From assembly GCA_947627005.1 (NCBI GenBank), contig CANQUJ010000008.1, positions 31,270 to 95,269 on the forward strand: DNA of 64,000 nucleotides, written 5' to 3'. Positions within the stretch are counted from its first letter, which is position 1. Every line of letters begins with the position of its first letter. The notes beneath the pieces were generated by a model. The model was not told where the DNA came from, made no database searches, and worked only from the letters and a program-made list of their open reading frames with translations. Position numbers and translations under genes: made by a program. The stretch comes from an uncultured Clostridia bacterium. Its GTDB lineage: Bacteria > Bacillota > Clostridia > Oscillospirales > Ruminococcaceae. Shown here piece by piece: positions 11,505-22,218 of the stretch.

Positions 11505-11797
11505 CTCGGCAAACCGAAGTTGTCAGGGGTTCAGTCGTTAAAGCATTGGCAGGACGAGAGCGGGATCGCCTCTTCGTTGCGGAGGCGGTTGCCGACCGCT
11601 GCGTTTATATCGCCGACGGCAAAGAGCGAAAGCTTTCAAAGCCCAAGCGCAAGAACCGCAGACACATTTCACCGACCGGCCAAACGCTCGATATGACGGA
11701 CATGACAGATAAAAAACTGCGCAAAGCCCTTGCCGCGCTTAAACCCGAAGCGCCGGCGGGCAAAGACCCGACCAAGGCTGAAAGGAGAGAAGGATAA
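11501..11797 (+). CDS. KOW-like RNA-binding domain protein
   Basis: Small basic protein (VVRGSVVKALAGRERDRLFVAEAVADRCVYIADGKERKLSKPKRKNRRHI) between map and infA, as in many Clostridia. Confidence 0.75.
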   Translation: MTRQTEVVRGSVVKALAGRERDRLFVAEAVADRCVYIADGKERKLSKPKRKNRRHISPTGQTLDMTDMTDKKLRKALAALKPEAPAGKDPTKAERREG

Positions 11798-12016
11798 ATG
11801 TCAAAAGAAGATGTAATCGAACTTGAAGGCACCGTTGTCGAAGCGCTTCCGAACGCCAATTTTCAGGTAGAGCTCGCAAACGGCCACAAAATCCTTGCCC
11901 ATGTTTCCGGAAAGCTTAGAATGAACTACATTCGCATAGTTCCCGGGGACAAGGTCACGGTCGAGATGTCACCCTATGATTTAGCAAAGGGAAGAATCAC
12001 CTGGCGCTCCAAGTGA
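11798..12016 (+). CDS. infA: Translation initiation factor IF-1
   Basis: 72-aa S1-fold IF-1 sequence. Confidence 0.98.
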   Translation: MSKEDVIELEGTVVEALPNANFQVELANGHKILAHVSGKLRMNYIRIVPGDKVTVEMSPYDLAKGRITWRSK

Positions 12017-12083
12017 TTTCCCTTAAACCAAAAGCAAGAACGACGGCATAAAAAGCCTTCGTAAAAACCGAGGAGGTATTTCA

Positions 12084-12197
12084 ATGAAAGTAAGACCTTC
12101 AGTTAAACCGATGTGCGAAAAGTGCAAGGTAATAAAGCGCAAGGGCCGCGTTATGGTCATCTGCGAAAATCCCAAGCACAAGCAGCGTCAAGGTTAA
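12084..12197 (+). CDS. rpmJ: 50S ribosomal protein L36
   Basis: 37-aa ORF below track cutoff: [39 protein letters not shown] gaggagg upstream. Confidence 0.97.
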   Translation: MKVRPSVKPMCEKCKVIKRKGRVMVICENPKHKQRQG

Positions 12198-12222
12198 TCC
12201 GATTTGGAGGTGTAGCTAAAGT

Positions 12223-12591
12223 ATGGCTCGTATAGCAAGTATCGACCTTCCCAGAGACAAAAGAATCGAGGTCGCGCTGACTTATATCTACGGTATCGGC
12301 CAGCCCACCGCAACTAAAATCTGCAAAGAGACCGGCGTAGACCCTAACGTTCGCGTTAAAGATATGTCGGAAGACGACGTGGCAAAGCTCCGCGAATATA
12401 TCGACCACCACCTTATGGTAGAGGGCGATAAGCGCCGCGAAGTTCAGCTCAATATAAAGAGACTGATCGAAGTCGGCTGCTACCGCGGCGTGCGTCACCG
12501 CAGAGGTCTGCCCGTCAGAGGACAGAGAACAAAGACCAACGCGAGAACCCGCAAGGGCCCCGCGAAGACTATTGCGAACAAGAAGAAGTAA
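12223..12591 (+). CDS. rpsM: 30S ribosomal protein S13
   Basis: Translation and order. Confidence 0.98.
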   Translation: MARIASIDLPRDKRIEVALTYIYGIGQPTATKICKETGVDPNVRVKDMSEDDVAKLREYIDHHLMVEGDKRREVQLNIKRLIEVGCYRGVRHRRGLPVRGQRTKTNARTRKGPAKTIANKKK

Positions 12592-12607
12592 AGGAGGGAT
12601 ATAAACC

Positions 12608-13015
12608 ATGGCTCAGCAGAAATCCGGAGGCAAAAAGACTGTTATCCGCCGCCGCAGAGAAAGAAAGAACATCGAACAGGGGCAGGTTCATATCCAGTCC
12701 TCGTTCAACAACACCATCGTCACCATCACCGATATGCAGGGCAACGCTATATCTTGGGCTTCGGCCGGCGGGCTCGGCTTCCGCGGCTCTAAAAAGTCCA
12801 CCCCGTTCGCGGCGCAGTCCGCAGCGGAGACTGCCGCAAGGGCCGCCAAAGAGCATGGCCTTAAGGTAGTAGAGGTATACGTCAAAGGCCCGGGGCAAGG
12901 CCGCGAAGCCGCGATCAGAGCGCTTCAGTCGGAGGAATTAGAGGTCAGACTTATTAAAGACGTCACCCCGATCCCCCACAACGGCTGCCGCCCGCCCAAG
13001 CGCCGCAGAGTTTAA
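12608..13015 (+). CDS. rpsK: 30S ribosomal protein S11
   Basis: Translation and order. Confidence 0.98.
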   Translation: MAQQKSGGKKTVIRRRRERKNIEQGQVHIQSSFNNTIVTITDMQGNAISWASAGGLGFRGSKKSTPFAAQSAAETAARAAKEHGLKVVEVYVKGPGQGREAAIRALQSEELEVRLIKDVTPIPHNGCRPPKRRRV

Positions 13016-13105
13016 TCTGCCTAAGCCGAGTTTTAAGTTGCTCGGCGTCGGGCGCGCAATCAAAACAGGCCCGATATTATAATCAAAAACGGAGGAAAAT
13101 TTATT

Positions 13106-13702
13106 ATGGCAGTCAACAGAGAACCTATTCTCAAGAAATGTAAGTCTTTAGGAATCAGCCCGATGGTTATGGGCGTAGGAAAAGAGACCAAAAGAAACGC
13201 CGGCTCTAACTTCAGAAAGAAAGAGTCCGACTACAAAATGCAGCTTAAAGAAAAGCAAAAGCTTAAGTTTATCTACGGCGTTCAAGAAAAGCAGTTCAGG
13301 CATATCTACGAAAGAGCCGAAAAGCTCGAAGGCCAGGCCGGCGCCAATTTGCTGACTCTTTTGGAATCCAGGCTTGACAATGTCGTCTTCAGAATGGGTC
13401 TTTCCATGACAAGGCGTGAAGCAAGACAGCTCGTTTCCCACGGTCATTTCAACGTCAACGGCCAAAGAGTGGACATTCCGTCCTATCGCATTAAAGTCGG
13501 CGACGTTATCTCCCTCCGCGAGAATTCCAAGAAAAGCGTCAAGTTCCAAGAGATAACCGAGGCCACCAACGGCCGCCTTATCCCGACTTGGCTCGACGTC
13601 AACAAGGATAATCTCACGGCAAGCGTTGTAAGGCTTCCCGTTAAGGAAGACCTCGACTACGAAGTTGAGGAACACCTCATCGTCGAGCTTTACTCCAAAT
13701 AA
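13106..13702 (+). CDS. rpsD: 30S ribosomal protein S4
   Basis: Translation and order. Confidence 0.97.
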   Translation: MAVNREPILKKCKSLGISPMVMGVGKETKRNAGSNFRKKESDYKMQLKEKQKLKFIYGVQEKQFRHIYERAEKLEGQAGANLLTLLESRLDNVVFRMGLSMTRREARQLVSHGHFNVNGQRVDIPSYRIKVGDVISLRENSKKSVKFQEITEATNGRLIPTWLDVNKDNLTASVVRLPVKEDLDYEVEEHLIVELYSK

Positions 13703-13728
13703 GACCGATTTTGGTTTTGTTTCATTCG

Positions 13729-13772
13729 TCTTCGGGCTTAGGGGAGTGTTTTATTCTCCCGAGCCCGGAAGA
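13729..13772 (+). promoter_or_regulatory. Long hairpin between rpsD and rpoA (possible attenuator or processing site)
   Basis: TCTTCGGGCTtaGGGGAGtgttttattCTCCCgAGCCCGgAAGA; no T-run follows. Confidence 0.5.
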
Positions 13773-13872
13773 AAAAACGGGAGGGCGCCGGTTTTCGATA
13801 TAATAAGACAGCCGCTTTGTTGTATCATATATTGAAAACCAAGGTCGCCACAAAAGAAATGGAGGCTTGCAA

Positions 13873-14829
13873 ATGCTTGAAAAAATCGAAAAGCCGGATA
13901 TAGAAATAGTCGAGCTTAAAACAAACGGAACATACGGCAAGTTTGTTCTCGAGCCGCTCGAGCGCGGATACGGCACGACTATCGGCAACAGTCTTAGACG
14001 CGTATTGCTTTCATCTCTCCCCGGTGTAGCGGTCACATCCATCAAGATAGACGGCGTACACCACGAATTATCAACCGTCCCCGGGGTTAAAGAGGACGTC
14101 AGCGAGATTGTCCTTAACCTTAAGGGCCTGACCGCAAAGCTTTTCTGCGACGGCCCCAAGACGGTATACATCGAGGCGGAGGGCGAGTGCGAGGTTACCG
14201 CGGGCGACATCAAGACCGATTCCGAGGTCGAGATTTTAGTCCCGAATATGCATATCGCAACGCTTGACGCCGATGCAAAGCTTTATATGGAAATCGTTTT
14301 GGACAGGGGACGCGGATATGTTTCCGCCGAAAAGAACAAGTCCCTTATGCCGAACGCACCTATCGGCGTCATCGCCGTGGACAGTATTTATACCCCTGTT
14401 CTCAAAGTAAATTATACCGTAGAGAACACCCGCGTAGGCCAGATCACCGACTTTGACAAGCTTACTCTCGAGGTGTGGACCGACGGAGTCATCTCCGCAA
14501 AGGAAGCCGTCTCGATGGCAGCCAAACTCCTCAATGAGCATCTTAACTTGTTCGTAAATCTCTCGGAAGACACCGGAGTAGACAAGATTTTGGCCGAGAA
14601 AGACAATAAGTCGAAAGAAAAAGTGCTTGAGATGACCATTGAAGAACTTGACCTTTCGGTAAGATCCTTCAACTGCCTTAAGAGAGCGGGAATCAATACC
14701 GTCAACGACTTGATCGAAAAGTCCGAAGAGGAAATGATGAAGGTCAGAAATCTCGGAAAGAAATCGTTCGACGAAGTCAAGGAAAAGCTTAAATCCCTTG
14801 GCTACGAAATGAGCTCGTCCGAAGACTGA
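13873..14829 (+). CDS. rpoA: DNA-directed RNA polymerase alpha subunit
   Basis: [14 protein letters not shown]...; [18 protein letters not shown] motif; start ATG inside ORF 13867. Confidence 0.98.
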   Translation: MLEKIEKPDIEIVELKTNGTYGKFVLEPLERGYGTTIGNSLRRVLLSSLPGVAVTSIKIDGVHHELSTVPGVKEDVSEIVLNLKGLTAKLFCDGPKTVYIEAEGECEVTAGDIKTDSEVEILVPNMHIATLDADAKLYMEIVLDRGRGYVSAEKNKSLMPNAPIGVIAVDSIYTPVLKVNYTVENTRVGQITDFDKLTLEVWTDGVISAKEAVSMAAKLLNEHLNLFVNLSEDTGVDKILAEKDNKSKEKVLEMTIEELDLSVRSFNCLKRAGINTVNDLIEKSEEEMMKVRNLGKKSFDEVKEKLKSLGYEMSSSED

Positions 14830-14930
14830 CGGCGCAACCAGCCGCAAAAAATTACAGACCGGAGGATCGGACAAAATCTTCCTTCCTTTCCGTCCTCCTG
14901 CTTCTAAACCCACAGAAGGAGTTGAATATT

Positions 14931-15272
14931 ATGCCGGGAACAAGAAAATTGGGCAGGACTACCGACCAGAGAAGGGCTATGCTCCGCGCAATGGTAACCT
15001 TCCTGTTTGAAAACGGCAAGATAGAGACCACCGTTACAAGAGCGAAAGAGGTTTCCGCCATGGCGGACAAGATGGTAACTCTTGCCAAAGCGGGCGACCT
15101 GCACTCTAAACGTCAGATTTTTGCCTATGTAACAAAAGAAACCGTCGCGAAGAAGCTTTGCGACGAGATCGCTCCCAAGTATGCCGACAGAAACGGCGGC
15201 TACACCAAAATCGTAAAGATCGGCCCGAGGCGCGGCGACGCCGCCGAAATGGCCATCATCGAATTGGTCTGA
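14931..15272 (+). CDS. rplQ: 50S ribosomal protein L17
   Basis: [27 protein letters not shown]... Confidence 0.97.
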   Translation: MPGTRKLGRTTDQRRAMLRAMVTFLFENGKIETTVTRAKEVSAMADKMVTLAKAGDLHSKRQIFAYVTKETVAKKLCDEIAPKYADRNGGYTKIVKIGPRRGDAAEMAIIELV

Positions 15273-15283
15273 GCAAAACAACC

Positions 15284-15312
15284 AAAGCCCTCGCTTAAGC
15301 GGGGGCTTTTTC
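15284..15312 (+). terminator. Rho-independent terminator after rplQ
   Basis: AAAGCCCTCGCTTAAGCGGGGGCTTTTT. Confidence 0.85.
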
Positions 15313-15313
15313 T

Positions 15314-16069
15314 TTATATCTTATAATTTTTCATCGAGCTTTGAAGCTCGTCGCCGAATATCAGAAACAGCATTATTATCGGCAGCATATAAACCGTTCC
15401 GCCGGCGTATTTAACGTCTTCGGGAAGGCTTTCCAAAACCGCCGAGAGCGGGTAGATATCTTTATTTTCCGGCAAAAAGATAAGCGCCTGCTCCAAAATG
15501 TTCCAGCTTTCGCAAAAAATTAAAATCGCGAGCGAACAGATCGCCGGCTTGATCTGCGGGATAACCGCGTATTTGAAAAGTTTTATCGCCGAAGAAGTCT
15601 CGAGCAGGGCATAGTCTATAACCTCGTTCGGGATATTTTTTATGCTCTGCCTTAAGAAAAACACCGCGAAGGGCGAAAATACCGCCGGAAGGATCAGCGC
15701 GAGCCGGGTGTTCAAAAGGTTAAAGCTCTTAAGCTGAATATAGTTCGGCAAAAGGGTCGCCTGAAAGGGGAGCATCATCACCGCGATGAAGACGAAAAGC
15801 AGCGCCTCGCGGCCCTTGAATTTTACCTTCGCGAACAAAAACCCGAGCGGCAGAGATATCGCCACGCTCAAAAAAGTCGAGACCGAGGCGTATAAGACCG
15901 AGTTCCAGAAGTATTTTAGATAGGTGTGATCCGTCGTGAAAAGTTCCCGATAGGCCGCAAGGGTGGGCGCCGCGCCGCCGTATGAAAGAGATTTCAAAGC
16001 AGTCGCAAAGACCGGGAAAACAAACAGAACGCAAAGCGCCGAAAGCGCAAAAATCCTCGCTTTTTTCAT
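15314..16069 (-). CDS. Carbohydrate-type ABC transporter permease (MalG-like)
   Basis: 251 aa, about six TM segments; EAA-loop-like segment EVIDYALLETSSAIKLFKYAVIPQIKPA. Confidence 0.8.
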   Translation of the reverse strand: MKKARIFALSALCVLFVFPVFATALKSLSYGGAAPTLAAYRELFTTDHTYLKYFWNSVLYASVSTFLSVAISLPLGFLFAKVKFKGREALLFVFIAVMMLPFQATLLPNYIQLKSFNLLNTRLALILPAVFSPFAVFFLRQSIKNIPNEVIDYALLETSSAIKLFKYAVIPQIKPAICSLAILIFCESWNILEQALIFLPENKDIYPLSAVLESLPEDVKYAGGTVYMLPIIMLFLIFGDELQSSMKNYKI

Positions 16070-16080
16070 ATTTTCACTCC

Positions 16081-16353
16081 TTAGGTATAGTCGCCGAGGC
16101 GGCTTTCAAGCCTATACAGCGCGAAAACAATCTGCCCGACCGAAAAGGTAACGCAGGAAAGGGTATGATAATCGCCGTCCGATTCTTCAAAAACCGCGCT
16201 TTTCGGAAGATACGCCCCGCCGTCAAAATTTATGACCTCGCCGACTTCGACCCTCGGCTTAAAAGCATAGTAAAGCCGATCGCCGAACGCCGTAAAAAAT
16301 ATCATCGCCGCCCAAAACAGCGCGAAAACAACAGTCGCAGCCTTTTTCATCAT
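16081..16353 (-). CDS. Small membrane-anchored protein with membrane-fusion-protein-like segment
   Basis: N-terminal TM then GGAYLPKSAVFEESDGDYHTLSCVTF, resembling the VPKSAVFEEDGKYYV stretch of HlyD/MFP adaptors. Confidence 0.5.
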   Translation of the reverse strand: MMKKAATVVFALFWAAMIFFTAFGDRLYYAFKPRVEVGEVINFDGGAYLPKSAVFEESDGDYHTLSCVTFSVGQIVFALYRLESRLGDYT

Positions 16354-16412
16354 TCTTCAAGCCTCATCTTGACCGCCGCCGCTATCGCCGCAACCTTTAA
16401 AATCCGCTTCAT
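16350..16412 (-). CDS. 20-aa small ORF MKRILKVAAIAAAVKMRLEE, translationally coupled to the downstream gene
   Basis: Strong SD (gaggaggag) upstream of ATG; stop overlaps start of the 16081..16353 ORF (ATGA). Confidence 0.45.
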   Translation of the reverse strand: MKRILKVAAIAAAVKMRLEE

Positions 16413-16529
16413 ATTATCTCCTCCTCGAAAAAAGGATACATTCTTCCCTCGGGTAAGAGTCAATAGCGGCGGAGAGATTTTGTATAAAGCGATAATTTTA
16501 TGCGGCGAAGTTTGTGCAGATTTTTGCGC

Positions 16530-16567
16530 AAAAAATCGCCGACCGTTTCTGCCGGCCGGCGAAAAAA
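16530..16567 (-). terminator. Terminator downstream of htrA-like gene
   Basis: Minus strand TCGCCGgCCGGCAGAAACGGtCGGCGATTTTTTG. Confidence 0.7.
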
Positions 16568-16591
16568 GATCGAATTTTTCAAAAAATCGCG

Positions 16592-17932
16592 CTATTCTTC
16601 CGCTTCTTCGATAAAGTCGCCCTCGTCCTCCATAAGCTTAAATCTTATCTCGAACTCCTCGGTTCTAAGAACCCCCGGCTCGTCGGTCGCCTTCGGCGGA
16701 AGAACCCTTACCACCTTGGCCGTAACCTCGTCGCCCGGCGACATTTCAAGAATGATCGCGTAAACGTCGTTAGAAGATCGCACCGCGATACCGTTCATCT
16801 CGGTGATATAGTCCCCGATGTCGAGCTCGGTGTTGTAAATGTCGCAGTCCGAAGATATCTCCGCGATTTCAAGCCCCGCCGGCGTTCCGTAAACCTCCGC
16901 CTGCGCGTCCGAAACCTCATAGAACGAAATCCCTATCCTCGGCCGACCGACAACCTTTCCGTTCTCCATAAGCTGCTCGATGATCGGCTTCGCGGCCGAC
17001 ATCTCTATCGCAAACCCGATGTTGTCGTATTCCAGCGCGTCGAGCTTTGATGAGGTTATCCCTATGACCTGACCCCACATATTCAAAAGCGCCCCGCCCG
17101 AGTTCCCCGGGTTTATCGCCGCGTCGATCTGTACGCATGACATGCTTATATTCGTAGACTCAACCCTTATCATTCTGTCGAGACCCGAGACTATCCCGGT
17201 GGTAATGCTCCCCTCAAGCCCCGCCGGCGAGCCTATCGCGACCACCTGTTCGCCGTGAACGAGCGCGTCAGAGTCGCCGAATTGGGCGGCCGGAAGGTCT
17301 TTCGCCGGGATCTTTATGACCGCGATGTCGCTTTTAACGTCGCTGCCGATGACCGTCGCGCTGTATTCTTCTCCGCCTTTAAGCCTGACTTTAATCGCAA
17401 GGGTCGCGTCCGCGATGACGTGGGCGTTTGTGAGAATATATCCGTCCGCCGACATAATGATTCCGCTGCCCTGGCCGTATGCCGCAAAAGCCGAGTCGTC
17501 GTACGCCTCAATGGTGACTATCGAGGGCGAAACAGCCTCGAAAACCCCTTCGACTGTGTATCTTCCGTCCTCTTGATAGAACTTTTCTTCAAGCTTCGGA
17601 AGCGAAACTATCGGCAGGGTAAAGCTCGTTCCGGGCTCCTCCGCTTTAAAAACCCGCTTTATCCAGCCCTTGCCGAAAACCGCCCTCGCTGTAATCGCGA
17701 ACGCCGCGATAAAAACAACGAGCAGGAACAGAAAGACCTTAATAAATAAGTGATCCTTCTTCTTTTTAAGCTTTTTCGGCGGCCTCGGAAGGTAATTAAG
17801 CCGTTCGGCCTCCTCCGCCGCAAGGGCCTTGATCTCGTCTATCGCCCCGGCGCCGCCGTATTCTTCCGGCGCGCTTTCCGCAGCGGCGACGTAATCGAAT
17901 ACTTCGCCGCCCCCGCGAATCTCTTCTTCCAT
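16592..17932 (-). CDS. Membrane-anchored HtrA/DegP-type trypsin-like serine protease with PDZ domain
   Basis: GQGSGIIMSADGYILTNAHVI, SDIAVIKI, NPGNSGGALLN; N-terminal TM; start ATG 17932. Confidence 0.92.
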   Translation of the reverse strand: MEEEIRGGGEVFDYVAAAESAPEEYGGAGAIDEIKALAAEEAERLNYLPRPPKKLKKKKDHLFIKVFLFLLVVFIAAFAITARAVFGKGWIKRVFKAEEPGTSFTLPIVSLPKLEEKFYQEDGRYTVEGVFEAVSPSIVTIEAYDDSAFAAYGQGSGIIMSADGYILTNAHVIADATLAIKVRLKGGEEYSATVIGSDVKSDIAVIKIPAKDLPAAQFGDSDALVHGEQVVAIGSPAGLEGSITTGIVSGLDRMIRVESTNISMSCVQIDAAINPGNSGGALLNMWGQVIGITSSKLDALEYDNIGFAIEMSAAKPIIEQLMENGKVVGRPRIGISFYEVSDAQAEVYGTPAGLEIAEISSDCDIYNTELDIGDYITEMNGIAVRSSNDVYAIILEMSPGDEVTAKVVRVLPPKATDEPGVLRTEEFEIRFKLMEDEGDFIEEAEE

Positions 17933-17962
17933 TTCGTATAAACCCCTTTCAAAAATCAAAGG

Positions 17963-18925
17963 CTACTTCTTTTTCTTTTTCCCGCGGCCCAAGACGGCTA
18001 TAAGCGCGATTGCCGCAGCCGCCGCCGCGACTGTCCCCGCGCCGATGTTCACTGTGACGGCGTTGCCCTTTTTCGTAACCTGCGGGAGCATAAGCTTTTT
18101 AAGCTCCTTCTTTTTGTCCTCTTTCCAAGAGCTCATCTCGATATTCGCTGCGCGGTTTTCGCTCGCCTCGTCGTCGGCCTCGTCCTGCCGCTTTTCATAA
18201 AGCTCTGGGTGAAGGTACGCCGGCGTCTCCTCTTCTGCGAAGAATCTCTCGTCGTATTCATAGTCGAACCCCTCCGAGATCTCGCCGTCCTCCATTCCGT
18301 CGACAACTCTTTCCATATTGTCAAGCTTTTCGCCGAGGCTCTTAAGCTCTTCATGAAGCTTCGAGTCCATCTCGTCGATAGACGCCGGATACCCGCCAAA
18401 GCCGACTTTTTCCTCCTGCGGCGCTTCCGCTTCGGCTGCCTCTTCGGCTTTTTCTTCTTCGATATCCTCCGCCGCCTCTTCAACGGCCTCTTCAACGGCT
18501 TCTTCCGTCTCTAAAACGGGCTCTGCGGCTTCTTCGACTGCTTCGTCGACCGTTTCTACCGCCGCTTCAGAGAGCTCTTCCAAGCTCTCCTCATAGGCTT
18601 CCTCCGGCTCGCCCTCGCTCATAATCCTCTCTATCTCGGCGGCGTATCCCTCCGCCACAGAGGGCTCTGCCGGCGCTTCTTCGGCGACAGCTTCTTCCGC
18701 GAGAATCTCTTCAACCGGCGCTTCTTCGGCCTTTTCCGGCTCAATGATCTCCTCCGCCGGCTGCTCGGCCGCCTGTTCCGCGCTCTCCGCAATCTCTGCG
18801 GTCTGCGCGGCTTCGGGGGCTTCTTGCTTTTCCTCGCTTGCGGCCTTTTCTTCTTCAAGCCGCTTTCTGTATTCTTCCTCCTGCTTTCTGGTCAGCGGAA
18901 AATCTTCGTCAAAAAAATCAAACAT
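17963..18925 (-). CDS. Glu/Ala-rich acidic protein with C-terminal TM segment
   Basis: Long EEA repeats followed by GNAVTVNIGAGTVAAAAAAIALIAVLGRGKKKKK. Confidence 0.75.
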   Translation of the reverse strand: MFDFFDEDFPLTRKQEEEYRKRLEEEKAASEEKQEAPEAAQTAEIAESAEQAAEQPAEEIIEPEKAEEAPVEEILAEEAVAEEAPAEPSVAEGYAAEIERIMSEGEPEEAYEESLEELSEAAVETVDEAVEEAAEPVLETEEAVEEAVEEAAEDIEEEKAEEAAEAEAPQEEKVGFGGYPASIDEMDSKLHEELKSLGEKLDNMERVVDGMEDGEISEGFDYEYDERFFAEEETPAYLHPELYEKRQDEADDEASENRAANIEMSSWKEDKKKELKKLMLPQVTKKGNAVTVNIGAGTVAAAAAAIALIAVLGRGKKKKK

Positions 18926-18953
18926 CTTTAAAATACCGTCCTTTCATCGGGCT

Positions 18954-19679
18954 TTATTCCGCCGCGCTTCGGGATTCCTGCAAAGCTTCGTCCGAAAGCG
19001 CGAATTTATATCCTTTGCTCCAAACCGTTTCAAGCGACCACTGCCGCGAAACGCCGTCAAGCTTATCTCTAAGCCGCTTGATGTGAACGTCTATCGTTCG
19101 CGTTCCGCCGTAGTAGTCATATCCCCAAACCGCGTCAAGAAGCTGGTTGCGGTCGAAGACGGTGTTCGGGTGGCTCGCAAGGTGGAACAAAAGCTCAAGC
19201 TCCTTCGGCGGGGTGTCGAGCGCCTTGCCTTTGACTCTAAGCTCATACCTCGACATGTCGATGTCAAGCCCGTCGAAGTGAACTTCTTTTACTTCCTCGT
19301 CCTGCTTCTTCGTCCCGATTCTTCGGCATACCGCCTTTATCCTCGCGATAACCTCTTTTCCGTCGAACGGCTTGACGATATAGTCGTCCGCCCCAAGCTC
19401 AAGCCCCAAAACCCTGTCGAATACCTCCGACTTAGAGGTTACGAATATAAGCGGGACCGACGAGCTTTTTCTTATCTCTCGGCATACCTGCCAGCCGTCG
19501 ATCTTCGGAAGAACGGCGTCGAGCAAAACTATATCCGGCTTGACCGTCATAAACCTCGAAAGCCCGTCGTCGCCGTCAGATGAGGTTATAACTGCGTAGC
19601 CCTCTTTTTCAAGGCAGAGCCTCATAAGCTCGGCCGAGCCGGAGTCGGCGTCTATAACCAAAACTTTTACCGACTGCAT
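18954..19679 (-). CDS. OmpR/PhoB-family response regulator
   Basis: Receiver domain (DIVLLDAVLPKIDGW, VTSKS, KPFDGKE) plus winged helix (VWGYDYYGGTRTIDVHIKRLRDKL). Confidence 0.93.
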   Translation of the reverse strand: MQSVKVLVIDADSGSAELMRLCLEKEGYAVITSSDGDDGLSRFMTVKPDIVLLDAVLPKIDGWQVCREIRKSSSVPLIFVTSKSEVFDRVLGLELGADDYIVKPFDGKEVIARIKAVCRRIGTKKQDEEVKEVHFDGLDIDMSRYELRVKGKALDTPPKELELLFHLASHPNTVFDRNQLLDAVWGYDYYGGTRTIDVHIKRLRDKLDGVSRQWSLETVWSKGYKFALSDEALQESRSAAE

Positions 19680-19931
19680 TTTAAAATAACACCCGCCTTT
19701 CGCCGAAATTTACAACCTTTTATAAATATTATAAGTCAAACCCGCCCTCAATGCAAGGGGTTTTGATCATTTTTGTTGCAAAAAAGTTAATAAAGTGTTA
19801 AACTATCCCCGCAAATTCATCTTTTTTTAATAAATTCGGTTGATTTTAACAAATATCTTCGACTGTACGCAGCCCGCGATATAAAAAATTAACAAAAAAT
19901 ATAAAAATCCCGATTCGCCGACCGTAACCGC

Positions 19932-19959
19932 TTGATTTTTTAAAAAATGATGGTACAAT
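19932..19959 (+). promoter_or_regulatory. groESL sigma-A promoter
   Basis: TTGATT - 16 bp - TACAAT just upstream of CIRCE. Confidence 0.7.
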
Positions 19960-19964
19960 AATAC

Positions 19965-19991
19965 TTAGCACTCTCGGGGCGAGATTGCTAA
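19965..19991 (+). promoter_or_regulatory. CIRCE element (HrcA operator)
   Basis: TTAGCACTC-N9-GATTGCTAA vs consensus TTAGCACTC-N9-GAGTGCTAA (one mismatch), upstream of groES. Confidence 0.92.
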
Positions 19992-20034
19992 CACAAGTTA
20001 ATCATGGCGAAAGCCGAGAAATAACAGGAGGTAA

Positions 20035-20328
<294 letters not shown>

Positions 20329-20340
20329 ATTGATTTTTAA

Positions 20341-21987
<1,647 letters not shown>

Positions 21988-22008
21988 TAAATCAAACCGC
22001 ATAAAAAC

Positions 22009-22046
22009 CGAAGCCGCCCCCGAATTTTCGGGCGGCGGCCGTTTTT
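22009..22046 (+). terminator. Terminator after groEL
   Basis: CCGAAGCCGCCCCCGAATTTTCGGGCGGCGGCCGTTTTT. Confidence 0.75.
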
Positions 22047-22155
22047 AGTGTTTTCGCATTAAATTCTGTTCATTTTCACCTATTTTATTTTTTTCGAGAC
22101 TTTAAGATTCATCAATTTGTGCAAAATACAGTCTAACTTTTGTTAATTGTGCTTA

Positions 22156-22184
22156 TTGAAAGTGAATTTTGAAGATGTTATAAT
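22156..22184 (+). promoter_or_regulatory. Sigma-A promoter of the CBM9-like gene
   Basis: TTGAAA - 17 bp - TATAAT. Confidence 0.75.
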
Positions 22185-22218
22185 GAGTATACCAAATTTT
22201 ATTGGAGGTAAAAACCTT

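Noticed and set aside
18133-18858. Arg/Lys-rich ORFs inside the acidic protein gene
   Set aside because: Alternative frames of GAA/GAG/GCC-rich repeats; no independent start signals.
19965-19991. CIRCE as a novel feature
   Set aside because: Well-known HrcA operator; one mismatch only, so annotated but not reported as a finding.
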